A DNA stretch of 64,000 nt. It comes from Trachelipus rathkii (taxonomy: Eukaryota; Arthropoda; Malacostraca; Isopoda; Trachelipodidae). The stretch lies in the NCBI GenBank assembly GCA_015478945.1, contig JABUQX010027655.1, positions 1 through 64,000 of the forward strand, read 5' to 3'. The translations under genes and the position numbers were made by a program. Positions within the stretch are counted from its first letter, which is position 1. Each line of letters opens with the position of its first letter. Under the pieces are notes generated by a model that had not been told where the DNA came from, did not search any database, and saw only the letters and a program-made list of their open reading frames with translations. Below, one piece after another: positions 1-10,689 of the stretch.

Positions 1-41
<41 letters not shown>

Positions 42-45
42 AGTA

Positions 46-100
<55 letters not shown>
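1..100. repeat. (TA)n microsatellite
   Basis: Alternating TA from base 1, broken once by a short A-rich interruption. It directly abuts a (CAT)n run and then the 3' end of the antisense LINE-A copy A1. In element orientation this is therefore the microsatellite tail of that LINE. Confidence 0.95.
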
Positions 101-102
<2 letters not shown>

Positions 103-598
103 TCATCATCACTACCTTTCTCCCCAAGACTGGGGAAGGTGCATAACATGCACTGGAAACAGAAAAGTAGTAGAAGAAGTCCGAAGATAGTCGAAAAGAT
201 AGCCCAGCTTTACTGCTCCCTTTATACCTTGTAGTGAGAACTCGTTGCAGTCAGAAAATCCACCCTAGAGCTTCACGAGACCACGAAGGACCCTCACTAT
301 GGCATCTCGTCAATGTGGGTTCACCCTTACCCCAGGTGGGCCACAACCATACCTCACAAAACCTCGCCATTCACTTCTATTATGCACCTTTCTTTCGCCT
401 CTACCAAACTCTCATTTCTCTCCTCCAGGCAGTCCTTTACTGACTCATCCAATTTTTCTTTGGTCTTCCAGCCGGTCGATTCCCAGCACTCTCAACCACT
501 ATATATCCGCTTAACCAACAGACAATCATCCATCCTTTCCACATAACCAAAACATCTCAACGTATTTTCATTTATTCTCTCAATTATCCCTTCACACC
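101..598 (-). mobile_element. LINE-A copy A1, 3' part (left of hAT)
   Basis: Antisense 3' end of the RTE-like LINE-A family. It matches the 3' ends at 10.7 kb and 41.95 kb and the sense copies at 9.4, 24.7 and 28.2 kb. It covers the C-terminal ORF end (around 430-600), the 3' UTR with the conserved block before the stop, and the terminal hairpin-like CCCAGTCTTGGGG seen in reverse near 121-137. The element does not stop at 598: it resumes at 4010 on the far side of the hAT insertion. The frame is broken. Confidence 0.88.
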
Positions 599-606
599 AC
601 ACAGCT
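599..606. repeat. 8-bp target site duplication of hAT
   Basis: ACACAGCT at 599-606 is repeated exactly at 4002-4009 on either side of the hAT element. Removing the element and one copy rejoins the LINE-A sequence as seen intact near 11223-11250. An 8-bp duplication is the hallmark of the hAT superfamily. Confidence 0.93.
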
Positions 607-3600
607 CAGGGTTGGCAAAGCCCACTGCCCTGGTAACCCGGGTAAAACCCACTGGGCTGGGTCGCGAAGCGGGGTTTTGCTATTTGATTTAGCTGATGTT
701 AATAACAAAAATAAGTTAAATCATGTCTCATTATGTTTTTACACACACAAGGAATGATAAAATAAAACCTGCAAACTTATTTTTATGCAGTTTAAACTTT
801 AAGACTTTAATTACTAAGTAGGCTACCTGAGTTTAACAATAAAGACTAATTTAACATCCAAAGCAATATGAAAATCATTCACCAATCATGTTCATTCTTG
901 GATTTCAACATTCTGTAACATTTAACTAATTTTTCGGCCTTTTCATTGCCTAATTTGTTTCTCAATTTGTTATGTATAAGGCCATAAGTTGAGAACAGTC
1001 TCTCCACACCCGCAGAGCTTGCAGGCACAGAATGCAAAGTGATAGCCAATTGGCAAAATTCCGGTGAAAATTTTCCATATTTTGTGGCCCTTTTGTGAAC
1101 CACCTGCCACCATTTTGCAGCACTCATGCCACTGGTGAAGTTCTCTGTCAGCATGTAATGTGGGAAAATTTCAGAGTCTTCAATTTGAAATTTCGAAAAC
1201 TGAACAGCGTAATCCACATTCCTCTCCTGCAACCATTCCAAAACAGTTTATTCCTGTTGGGCAGATAGTTTTGCACCTGTAAAAAGTAAAATAAAAATTA
1301 TGACCTTCAAAGATTGTATATTGTTCTTATCTTCTCTACTTCCCATTCTTATTAAAGAAAAATTATTGTAGAAAAAATCTGCATGTGAACCCAAAACTTA
1401 TTAGGCTATTTGATTTTGATTTGGTAGCTTTACCCTTTACCACACAGTAGACTAAAAATATAAAAATAAAAAGTAAAAGAGTTGGAATGTGGGATTGCTG
1501 GATTGTGGAGGACTTTATAATTCTTTCCTCACCTCAATATTTGGGATGTGTAGCATAAGCTACTAATTGAAATGGTGTCATCCAGTCATCAAATCTTGCT
1601 TGAATGATAGCTTTGTATGGTTGTAGTACTGGGTCTTCAAGAACCTCAAACCATATTTGGACTGCATCTCCCAATGAACCAGAAGCAGACTGTAGCTGCA
1701 ATAAGAAATATTAAATATTTACAATTTATTTAATATTTACAATGCAATATCTATTACTATTAGGCATTTAGGCTATGGTTCACAAATAGCTCAAATGGAG
1801 TGTGATGCATTAATTATTATTATTCAATGCTCTTGTGTGTGTCTCAGATAGAGGAGAGCTAATATAAAAGTCTCAAATAGACTTACATATTAAATTTATA
1901 ACCAGGTTATCTTACCCTATCTAAAGTTGAGGCCACAATGTTAAGTTGGTTTTGCAGGTTCAAGATTTCACGGTTAATGGCTACATTGTCAATTATGGCA
2001 GCTATATTCTTTGCTACTTCTGCAGAATATTTATTTCTGATTTCAATGTACAACGGGAAATTTTGTATGAATGTGTCAACACATGCACACTGGCTATTCC
2101 AGCGGGTATCGTTGGGCAATTGAGGTTTTTTCCCTCCTTTTTCACGCAGCCAACCCTGAAATAGAAATGCATTTAAGTAACTACTGATATTGAAGCCTTA
2201 ATTTAGTAAATATGCCATATGTCTAATTCAGAACATATGTCTAATTCAGAATAAATGATCTCATAATGTTACAAAGGCTTTTGTTTTCTGTTCCTAAGTG
2301 AAAAGTGAAAATACTGTAGAAGAAATTCATTCAATTTCATATTTGTAGTGTATATATAATCCCATCACCACTTTTTCTGAAATCATCTGAAAAGACTGAA
2401 AATCACTTACTTCTGGTTAATGGTGGTTTCTGAAGTACTTGGCAACTTCTACCAGATGGCTAAGGACTGTCCTCGGAGTAACCTCCTTTTCCACATGGTT
2501 TAAATAGTGTGCTGCACAGTCATATACAAGAAGGCCTAAATTATGCTCTCTTCCTCCATCACTTGCATCCACCTGTTTGTAGTGGGTCTCGAGAAGTTGT
2601 CTTGTCAGCTTCATTTTGTTTTTATTGCCGGAAATGTAAGCTACAACCTAAAAAGACAAAGAATGAGTTAATCTACTTATTCTACTAGCAATGCTAAAGA
2701 TTATCTTTAGCATTACGTTGTTTATTCATTTAGCGACCTTTTAATTTTTAAAGGAAACAATTTTTTAGTTTTTTATAAAAAAACAGATTTAAAATCAAGT
2801 TAATCAACTTTCCTTGCATTTGTATTTGTCTTCGAATTAGCCTATTTACTTTATTGCCAAATAAGAAATGTAGTTAGCAGTTTTCTTCTTAGCTCCAGTG
2901 TCAATGGACCCAGAAAAATGGATTTCTTTCCTCCATCACCACTGGTTGGCAGGTGCAAACATGTTGCAATGATTGGATGGTTGTGCACATTGGACCATCC
3001 ATCTTGGATCATGGTAACTTGTTTTCCTTTGAGAAGCTCCACCATGCGAAGCTCGCATTCACCAGCAACTTAATCTAAAAGGCCTTCGCTAAGCTGGCGT
3101 CTCGAGGGAGGTTGATAAGTTCCACCCCGCATCATTGTAAATAATTTCTTCATTTTGGGGTCTTCTACAGCACTAAATGGAAAATTACACGAAAAAAAGG
3201 CTCGTGCAAACTGCAAGTCGAAAGCTGCTTTTAGTTTTGGTGGCGTTGAGATCAGGAAACTGTCCATCTTCACTTGCTTGGTTACAGTACTCCCCGGCGT
3301 TGATGCAGCACTTGGTCCACTTGGACTTGGAGTCGGTGTGGGTGTTCTAATACTAGTTGCTGGACTGACTGATCTTGGTTCTACAAGTACAGGTGATCGT
3401 GATCTAGATCGATAAGGTGCTGCCGATCTTCTTTGGCTCACAGGCACAGCTGAAGCTGGTGAAAATCCAGTTGCCATTTTCAGCATCACTTTCATCACTG
3501 CTACCTTCACCTTCTTCCAGGTTGGCTCTTACTCTTTTCAATTTTGTTGTTCACCAGATTACTGCATTGGTTGCATTTTCTCTTCTTCACAGTCCTTCAC

Positions 3601-4001
3601 AGTCTTTCCATTTTCTTGAACATCTACACTCTCAAACTCTCCCCAAGCCAGGTCTTTCAACCTGCCACCCCTATTCATGATTTAAGATAGAGTAGCTTTT
3701 CCACCTTAAAGTTCTGTTAATTGGATGCTATAATTTAAAAATTATTGATTAGAAATTAAGAATCACCTGAAAATTTTATTAAAAAGGGATAAATAAACAT
3801 TTTTACTTTGATTTTTATTTTATTTCCATGTGTCTACAGTAATTGGAAATGAAATAGAAGTGAAATGAAATAGAAAGTGTTGTATGATACAACACTTTTT
3901 TTTTACCAAAACCCCGAAAAACCCATCAATTCCCCGGGGTTTTAGGCAAATAACCAGGGCTGGGTTTGTGGGGGAAAAACCCGGTTTTTGTGCCAACCTT
4001 G
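607..4001 (-). mobile_element. Complete hAT DNA transposon, 3395 bp
   Basis: The left end starts CAGGGTTGGCAAAG and the right end, read in reverse, starts CAAGGTTGGCACAA, giving imperfect terminal inverted repeats of about 14 bp. Both ends are G/C-rich compared with the interior and contain further loosely inverted motifs (GGGTTTT-type blocks), as hAT subterminal regions often do. An exact 8-bp target duplication flanks the element, and it carries a transposase on the minus strand. It is inserted into a LINE-A copy and so is younger than that copy. The transposase is broken, so the copy is probably immobile on its own. Confidence 0.92.
879..3690 (-). pseudogene. Spliced hAT transposase, broken (5 exons)
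   Basis: The transposase reads right to left in five blocks with good splice signals: about 3690-2850 (BED-like finger with a CNQC pair, a Ser/Pro-rich linker, then the DGWSNVHNHP catalytic-core segment), 2647-2411 (donor GTAAGT), 2155-1916 (contains NDTRWNSQ, a conserved hAT motif), 1695-1533, and 1276-879. The last block carries the C-terminal dimerisation motif PASSAGVERLFSTYG. Lesions I see are frameshifts in the finger region (about 3550-3600), an in-frame TAA at about 3070-3072, a frameshift near 2915, a TGA at the end of the fourth exon and a TAA early in the fifth. Several stops look like C-to-T changes (CGA to TGA, CAA to TAA). Intron positions are inferred from consensus sites only. 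The family call is secure; the subfamily is not. Confidence 0.85.
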
Positions 4002-4009
4002 ACACAGCT

Positions 4010-4163
4010 CTAATACGTTCATTCTCATTTTATCAATTTTTCACATCTTAACACGCCCCTAAGATTGTCCATCTAACACATTGTACTTTAGATCTATACC
4101 TCTTATTTCAGACGATAGCCTGACTACTATACATTAACACAGGTAACAACATACCACTTGGTG
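4010..4163 (-). mobile_element. LINE-A copy A1, continuation right of hAT
   Basis: About 150 bp that continue the RT C-terminal region of LINE-A exactly where the left part stops, equivalent to 11241-11390 in copy A5. It proves that the LINE was in place before the hAT inserted. Similarity ends near 4163, in unrelated DNA. Confidence 0.85.
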
Positions 4164-4610
4164 ATCAAACTAAAAGAAAATTAAGTCTTTTATGGCCCTA
4201 TTAACTGATTTTCAGTGGTAGCAAATGATATATCCCAAGTGCAACAGTTTTCATTGTGCCTCAAAGATATTACAAAGACCAAGGCTTTCGTTATAACAGA
4301 AAACTTTCTTTATGTGTGCCTGTTTACAACGTAAATTGTCAAGGCTTACCGAGAGTGCTACAGGAAAAGCTCATGGGGCTCGGGCTCGATTTTGCCAATC
4401 TCAGAGGCCAGGGCTATGATGGAGCCTCGTCCATGAGAGGTGAATTTAGGGGTGTCCAAGCAATTTTAAAGAAATCCTTTGCCAAAGCAATGTTCACTTA
4501 CTGTGTAAACCATGGCTTAAATTTGTGCATCTCTGATGTATGAAATGCGATGTGTGTAATATCAGACATGCACATTTTTTCGAGTCAATGTAAATTGCGC
4601 CTCTGTTTTA

Positions 4611-4678
4611 GAGAAAAAAATTTGAAGCAAGATTGTGAAAATACGAGAAAAAAATTTGAAGCAAGATTGTGAAAATAC
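4611..4678. repeat. 34-bp perfect tandem duplication
   Basis: Bases 4611-4644 are repeated at 4645-4678, inside the ZMYM1-like transposase relic. The 34-bp unit shifts the frame, so it is one of the lesions that killed the ORF. Confidence 0.88.
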
Positions 4679-5107
4679 GAGAATGAAAATTCTGTGCTGT
4701 TTTTTATGGAAATTCTTATACCAATAGTAGCAGCTCTGGAGCAAGTCAGTCAATTGCCAGGTGAGCATTCAAAAAGAGAGTTATTAATTTTAAATATTAT
4801 GCTATAACCATCATTCATTCCAGCTCTGGTTGTAACTTCATAATTGTTAGGATTGACCTACAATCTTTTTTGATCTACCTAGTGCAATTGAACAAATAAA
4901 TACTACAAGAAAAACTATTCATCTTTTAAGAGAAAATACTGATTCTGAGTTTCACAAAATGTTTGAATCTTCGCTGGAACTGGCAGATCATATGGATATC
5001 GAAATAACAGTACCAAGAACAGTTGGTCTTCAAAGGCATCGATCCAATTCACCTTCTACAGACCAGGAGACGTACTATTGACTAACAGTTTTATACCACG
5101 TTTAGAC

Positions 5108-5427
5108 CAGTGGTCTCCAAAGTGGGGTACGCGTACCCCGGGGGGTACTCGAAGTGATACTTGGGAGTACGCCAAAGAAGTAGGCTCATGATCACCTGCG
5201 AGTGAATGATCGTGTATCACGTGAGTGCGAGGTTCTCTTAATGTTCACCGTGTCTTTTATTATATATTATATTATATTATTATGTGCATATTGTTATATA
5301 TTATATTATATTATAGTATATTATAGTATATCATATTATATTATATTAGGTTATGTGCCTATAGGGGTAAAACTTATAATTAATTTCATCTTAGGGGTAC
5401 GCTATCAAAAAAGTTTGGAGACCGCTG
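5108..5427. mobile_element. hAT-type MITE, 320 bp, with 8-bp TSD
   Basis: The left end reads CAGTGGTCTCCAAA and the right end in reverse reads CAGCGGTCTCCAAA; further in, both ends share GCGTACCCC. The flanks carry the exact 8-bp duplication GTTTAGAC at 5100-5107 and 5428-5435. The interior is a tract of ATATT-type repeats without coding capacity (the apparent ORF at 5202-5477 is spurious). It lies inside the ZMYM1-like transposase, whose frame continues across the site if the insert and one duplication are ignored. Size, ends and TSD fit a non-autonomous hAT. Confidence 0.92.
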
Positions 5428-5880
5428 GTTTAGACTATATGATTTCTTCCTTCAATGAAGAATTTTTAAGTCACTAGGACACTGTGTCATCTCTTCAGTA
5501 CGTTATTCCAACCAACTGTGACGCTTCGTTTGACAAAGTTCAACCAGCATTCGAATTCTGCAGAGACGAATTGATTGGTTCTTACCATGAAGTCTTCCTG
5601 AGAGAGTTGGAATCATAGAGACAAAAGTGGAAAGGATCTCAAGAAAAACCCATGTGCCCTCACCGGATTAGACAAATGTGCCGAAAACTTGTTTCTAAAT
5701 ATAAACCATATTGTTGAAAATGCTTTTTGTACTTCATGCTTCTAAATCTTTAGTTGAACGAAGCTTTTCTAAACCGAAATTAGTTAAAATGTATTTGAGG
5801 AATACAATGAAAATAGTCTGAATGGATTTGCTTTATTTGTTATTCATTGAGATTTGGCTTTAGAAATCACCAACAAACAA

Positions 5881-6385
5881 GTCCTCTACCTTTTTGTTGA
5901 ATTTAGCAATGCACAACGTTTACAGCTTGTTCTGAAAAGTCTACTTAAAAGTTAAATCTATTTTCTTGATAATTATTTTTATATCCTACTTTTTTCCATT
6001 CATACAACAACATTGGAATTATGTAACCTATAACGGTTTTGTAAAGAACGCTAAATATTAAAAAAAAGTAACTTCAAGTAGAGTTCGTAAACAAAAGATT
6101 AAAATAAATTTTAAAATCTTTATAAAATAAAATTTTATGATTTTTCATATTCTTATATAATAATTTTAAATTTATGCAAAGCTGAAATTCTTTCCATCTT
6201 TCCTAATTCTCTTAAACATATCTCTCGGTTCTCTCTAGTACATTACATCTCTCATATAAATTCTAAGGAAAATTTAAAGAATCTCAATTTTCCCCTTAAT
6301 ACCTCAATATTTATCATCCAGGATAAGGGGGACGGCAGAATTCCAGTCTCCACCCCCCGAAAAAAAAAAATCCTGCATACGCCAC
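5881..6385. other. AT-rich spacer, no gene seen
   Basis: AT-rich DNA with no convincing ORF or repeat family. The last 60 bases before 6386 are purine- and C-rich, with a run of A. They may belong to another decayed element I do not recognise. Confidence 0.5.
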
Positions 6386-6453
6386 TAACAGTGAGGGTCC
6401 GTCGCAGTCTCGTGAAGCCCTAAGGTGGATTTTTCAGACACTGATGAGTTCTC

Positions 6454-6485
<32 letters not shown>

Positions 6486-6568
6486 ATTCTTGGTTGACGA
6501 GAAGTAGAAAGTATACTGTTTCGTAAATTGCAGTGCACTTCACCCCCAATCTGGGAAAAGGAAGGTAG

Positions 6569-6569
<1 letters not shown>
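6386..6569 (+). mobile_element. LINE-A copy A2, 3' UTR fragment
   Basis: A sense-strand piece of the LINE-A 3' UTR (the GTGAGGGTCCGTCGC block and GATGAGTTCTC), broken by a poly-T run at about 6459-6485. It ends in CCCCCAATCTGGG and then GGTAGATAATAATAA, running straight into (AAT)n. Only the last couple of hundred bases of the element are present. Confidence 0.75.
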
Positions 6570-6835
<266 letters not shown>

Positions 6836-7017
6836 TCAGATAGCAGGTTTTTGAATGCAGGGGGACCATCTCTGCAATATATCGTTGATCTTGCAAGATT
6901 TCTATTCCCAAAGAAAAAGTGCTATCGCCAGAAAAGCATTAAAAACTACTGAAAAAGTAAGCTATTTTATTTTTCTTTTCTTTCTTTATCCTTCCATGGT
7001 CCCTGCCAGATTGATTT

Positions 7018-7425
7018 GAGGTGCGCCATATCGTGAAGCAGAAGAGTAAGGTTGAAGAAGATGACCTTAGTCGAAAAGACTCTCCCTATAGCCTTAAGAG
7101 GTAGAGTGTCGCAGCCAAAAACCCACCCTGGATCTTCACAACACTGGGACAGACACCCGCTGTGGTATCCCGTCAATGTCAGGGTTCATCTCCTGGCCTG
7201 GCCCACAATCATGACCATTCACAAAACCACGTCATTTTTTCCTATTGTGCATCATTCTTATCGTTTTGGTAAATTCACATTCTTGTCCTTCAGACATTCT
7301 TTTACTTTTTCTTCGGTATCCCAACTGGTCGATTCCCAACACATTCTACTTTATACATTATCTGCTTAACCAAGCGACTATCATCCATCCTTTTCCATAT
7401 AACCAAACCATCTTAATACACTCTC
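7018..7425 (-). mobile_element. LINE-A copy A3, diverged 3' end
   Basis: Antisense LINE-A 3' UTR and C-terminal ORF end. Aligned blocks include the TCGAAAAGA motif, the CCCGTCAATGTCAGGGTTCAT block and the SRSIP-type reverse-frame segment, all also seen in A1 and A5. It is more diverged than A1 and ends abruptly near 7425. The 180 bases to its left (6838-7017) show nothing recognisable. Confidence 0.75.
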
Positions 7426-7654
7426 GAAGAATAGATTTGCACGATTCTGGGATTAAATATAAGCTGCATGAGTTTTTTTCCCTGAAGGTAGCCTTTACTG
7501 CTAGTCATACAATGACTTTTCACTCCCACGGTACATGCAAATTATGTAACGGCGTCTTCCGGCAGCCATACTTTCACCAACGCTCTTGTAACCTTTTATG
7601 CATAATCTACCAACCTACATCCTCTTCTATAAAAAAATTAATAGCTACGCAGAT
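7426..7654. other. Spacer with unidentified Cys/His-rich ORF
   Basis: An open frame continues through here, with a segment CKLCNGVFRQPYFHQRSC that has the spacing of a small zinc-binding motif. I recognise no family. It may be part of the Jockey-like element to its right or a chance ORF. Confidence 0.3.
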
Positions 7655-8400
7655 TAACTAACAATCACAGGCCAAAACTCTCCTATAAATACAGCAAGCA
7701 GAGAACTACAACAACATGTAACCAACTAGAACTGTGGCTAACAGCAAACAGAATGACTGCATCACCTAAAAAGTCCTCTATTACTTTACTTACCCGATTC
7801 ATAACATTCACTCAGCAGTTTTTCTATCAAACTATAGACCATCCTAGGTTGACTTTTGATGCACATATGACATTCACCCCCAACATGAACAACATTACTT
7901 CTAGATTCGCACACAAATTAAATACGCTGAAAGCATTAACTAGAACACAAAGAGACCCTCAATAGTATACATTCCTTTTTAAACTACGCATCACCAGCCT
8001 GGGCACCCAAAATATCACAATCCAATATGCAGAAATTAGAAACCGTATAAAATAAAGCTCAAGATAAGAACAGACTGCCTTCCCACCACACATATCCGCT
8101 ACCTACTGACAGTAACGAAAATTCTCCCTGCAAAAGCCCACCTTGACATGGTAGGCTGTCAATTTTATAGTAAGTTAGTCAATAAATGACCCTCTGTATC
8201 AAACATTGCAACAACCCGTTGCACATGGATGGGATAAACTCACACCAGCACTATAAATAGACTAACACGCTTCCCCCCCCCCCCACACACCGCCAGATAC
8301 GGCCCTTATTAAACTTATTCATACTCGGTTAACCCATAGAACGATTTGTGCATTTCCAAATAACACCATACTTCAATCACAACAACAGAGTACGTATGGA
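7655..8400 (+). pseudogene. Jockey-like LINE-D, RT C-terminal part
   Basis: A plus-strand relic of a non-LTR reverse transcriptase. The block LELWLTANRM...KKSSITLLT is followed by a DHPRLTFDAHMTFTPN segment, the usual 'thumb' region (K.LGVT.D..LTF..H in Jockey-clade elements), and then KILPAKAHLDMVGCQFYSK, a conserved C-terminal motif. Stops and gaps interrupt it. The relic ends at the 5' boundary of LINE-A copy A4, near 8401. Clade assignment is from memory of Jockey C-termini. Confidence 0.65.
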
Positions 8401-9607
8401 ATCAAAAGTATGTATGACGATAGTGAAGCGTATGTAAGAATCAATGGAGTTGAAAGTGATTGGTTTATTATTAATAGCAGAGTGAGGCAGGGATGTGTTA
8501 TGTCTCTTTGGTTATTCAATTTGTATATGGATGGGGTTATGAAAGAATTAGAGGTGGGGGTGGCAGGGGAAGGTGTTAGAATTATGGAGAATGGAAGAGA
8601 GTGGAGGGTTCCTTACCTATTATAAGCGGATGATTTGGTTTTGTATGGCGAATCTGAAGAGAGCTTGAAAGGATTGGTAGAGGGAATTGGCAAGGTGTGT
8701 AAAAGGAGGGGTATGAAAGTAAAGGTAGATAAGAGTAAGGTTATGGTTGTGAGTGAGGAAAGTCCTCGATGTGAAGTTATGTTGGATTGTGAGCAACTTG
8801 AAAAAGTGTCCCGAGTTTAAATATTTAGGATATATGTTAAATGAAAAAAGAACGGATGATGCAAAGTGTAGTTGGAAAGTTGTGAATGGTAGGAAGGTGG
8901 CTGTTGCAATTAATTCCTAGGTGTTTGTAAAGGGACTAAGTCTTAAATGCGCTAGGGTCTTCTTGCATAAGGGTATGTTGTTACCTCTGTTAATTTTTAG
9001 TAGTGAAACTGTGGTCTGGAATAAGGGTATAGATCTAAAGTACAATGTGTTCAGATGGACAATCTTAGGGCGTATTAGGTGTGAGTAGAATTGATAAATT
9101 GAGGAATGAACGCATTAGGTAGTTGTGTGGTGTGAAGAAAGGGGTAAATGAGAACATATATGAAAGTATGTTGAGATGGTTTGGTCATGTGGAAAGAATT
9201 TATGATAGTCGGTTGGTTAAGTGAATATATAGTGGTGAGTGTGCTGGGAATCGACCGGCTGGGAGACCGCAGAAAAAGTGGATGGAGTCAGTAAAGGAAT
9301 GCCTGGAGGAGAGAAATGTGAGTTGGCAGTAGTGAAAAGAAAGGTGCATAATAGGAGTGAATGGCTGGGTTTTGTAAGGGGGTATGTCTTGTGGCCCACC
9401 TGTGATGAACCCCAAATTGGCGAGATGTCATAATGAGGGTCTATCGCGGTCCCGTGAAGCTCTAGGGTGGATTTTCTGATTGCGACGATTTCTCACTAAA
9501 AGGTATAAAGGGGGCGGTAAGGCTGGGCTTTCTTTTCGACTTGTCATATTCTTCTACTATTCTGTTTCCTGTGCATGTCACGCATCTTACCCCCAGTCTT
9601 GGGGATG
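8401..9607 (+). mobile_element. LINE-A copy A4, 5'-truncated
   Basis: Starts within the RT (GIKSMYDDSEAYVRINGV) and runs through the fingers-palm segment VRQGCVMSLWLFNLYMDG, the ADDLVLYGESEES catalytic loop (a stop replaces the residue before ADD), the thumb and the 3' UTR to CCCCCAGTCTTGGGG. Stop codons and small indels are frequent. It lacks the GA-rich and microsatellite tail seen in other copies, ending a few bases after the terminal motif. Confidence 0.88.
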
Positions 9608-9985
9608 TTCAGTGGGTACTCCCACACTCTTGCCTTATCTTATATACCCCACAGCCTTACAAGAAAGCACTCGAACATTTGCTCAACAGATTTAAAATTC
9701 CTTCTATAGATGTGATTTTTGCATTCTTCGAGTTTACGCTATGAAGACTTTCAGCTCAGATTGTATTCCTTATGTTGAACTCGTGCTTCTTAGCTTCAAT
9801 TCTGCTTTGGTAAACTATTTTGTCCATTCCTTTTTGCTGAAGTATATGCTCATTCAACATGTGCCGAAAAAGAAACACCTCTCTCAACCCTTTACCTATC
9901 ATCTTTTTGATTTAACCTCAGTAAGCTTCAAAAATTTTTAATCATTCCGTAACAGGAAGATTTGGAAACAAATATTTTAATCTTA
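9608..9985. other. Spacer, unassigned
   Basis: Contains short open frames (9541-9744, 9741-9941) with no motif I recognise. It may be an eroded upstream part of the LINE-B relic that follows, but I cannot support that from motifs. Confidence 0.4.
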
Positions 9986-10560
9986 ACTTCTGATTTCCAG
10001 TATTGCTTCGGTAGGAAGTGCTCTGTTGGTGATCTCCTTTCCCTTCTCTCTTCTGACTTTTGTTATTTTACTCCTCACCATTTCTGTGAATCCTTTGTAG
10101 AACTGAACGTATCAAAAGCTCTCGATAGAGTTTGACACAGATCTTTGATTTCTATAGTTCCCTCTTACGGTATCTATCCTTCTCGCTGATTAATTTCCAG
10201 TCATTCTATAGTAGCTGTTGTAGATGACCACCGTTCTAAATATAAATTTCCCAACTTTTTTTTTTCTCCTATTTTTCATTAATGATTTTCCTCCTTGTCA
10301 CTTTACCACCTATTTTGAAAGACATCTCAGCCATCTCCAAATAACTGGTGCTAGGAGGATGACCTTAAAACAACTAACCTCTAATGTTTTTTAAATTTCT
10401 AATTGGTGCAGAGAAAACTTAGTTATTTTCAATGCCTCAAAAATTCGATTCTTTCATCTTTCTATTCGGTTTCATCTTTCAAAACGACTTGGAAAACATA
10501 TTAGAAAACACATAGCTCAAACCTTCGTCGGTAGTAGGTTTTTCTTTGGTAATTTTAAGA
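9986..10560 (+). pseudogene. LINE-B copy B1, RT relic
   Basis: A heavily decayed Jockey/CR1-like reverse transcriptase on the plus strand. Readable pieces are ELNVSKALDRV (the VALDISKAFDRVWH motif of LINE-B), the PSYGIYPS segment, VAVVDDH (the second RT segment of LINE-B) and NWCRENLVIFNASK. The frame changes several times. The same family is seen better preserved at 16.3-17.5 kb and 32.9-35.8 kb. Confidence 0.7.
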
Positions 10561-10689
10561 TGTTTCTTTTAATTTGTTAAAATATCTCTTCTTAATTAAT
10601 TAACCAATCGTCTTGGTTTTGCAAAAATTCCAAAGGCTAATTGTGTAATATTATCGTTGTAAAATGGTATGAATAATAAATTACTGCTT

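Larger units (their letters stand above)
4205..5880 (+). pseudogene. ZMYM1-like hAT transposase relic
   Basis: A second, unrelated hAT-type transposase on the plus strand. An open block at 4256-4543 contains NLRGQGYDGASSM and YCVNHGLNLC, matching the catalytic core of the DUF4371/ZMYM1-like group. About 4690-5085 continues the middle domain, with IPIVAALEQVSQLPG and the VPRTVGLQRHRSN block. After the MITE at 5108-5427 the frame resumes with a SSFNEEF segment, and the C-terminal dimerisation motif LVERSFSKPKLVKMYLRNT lies near 5750-5812. Many stops and shifts are present. I could not find terminal repeats or a target duplication. It could be an old transposon or a processed copy of a domesticated gene; the decay favours a transposon relic. 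Confidence 0.8.
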
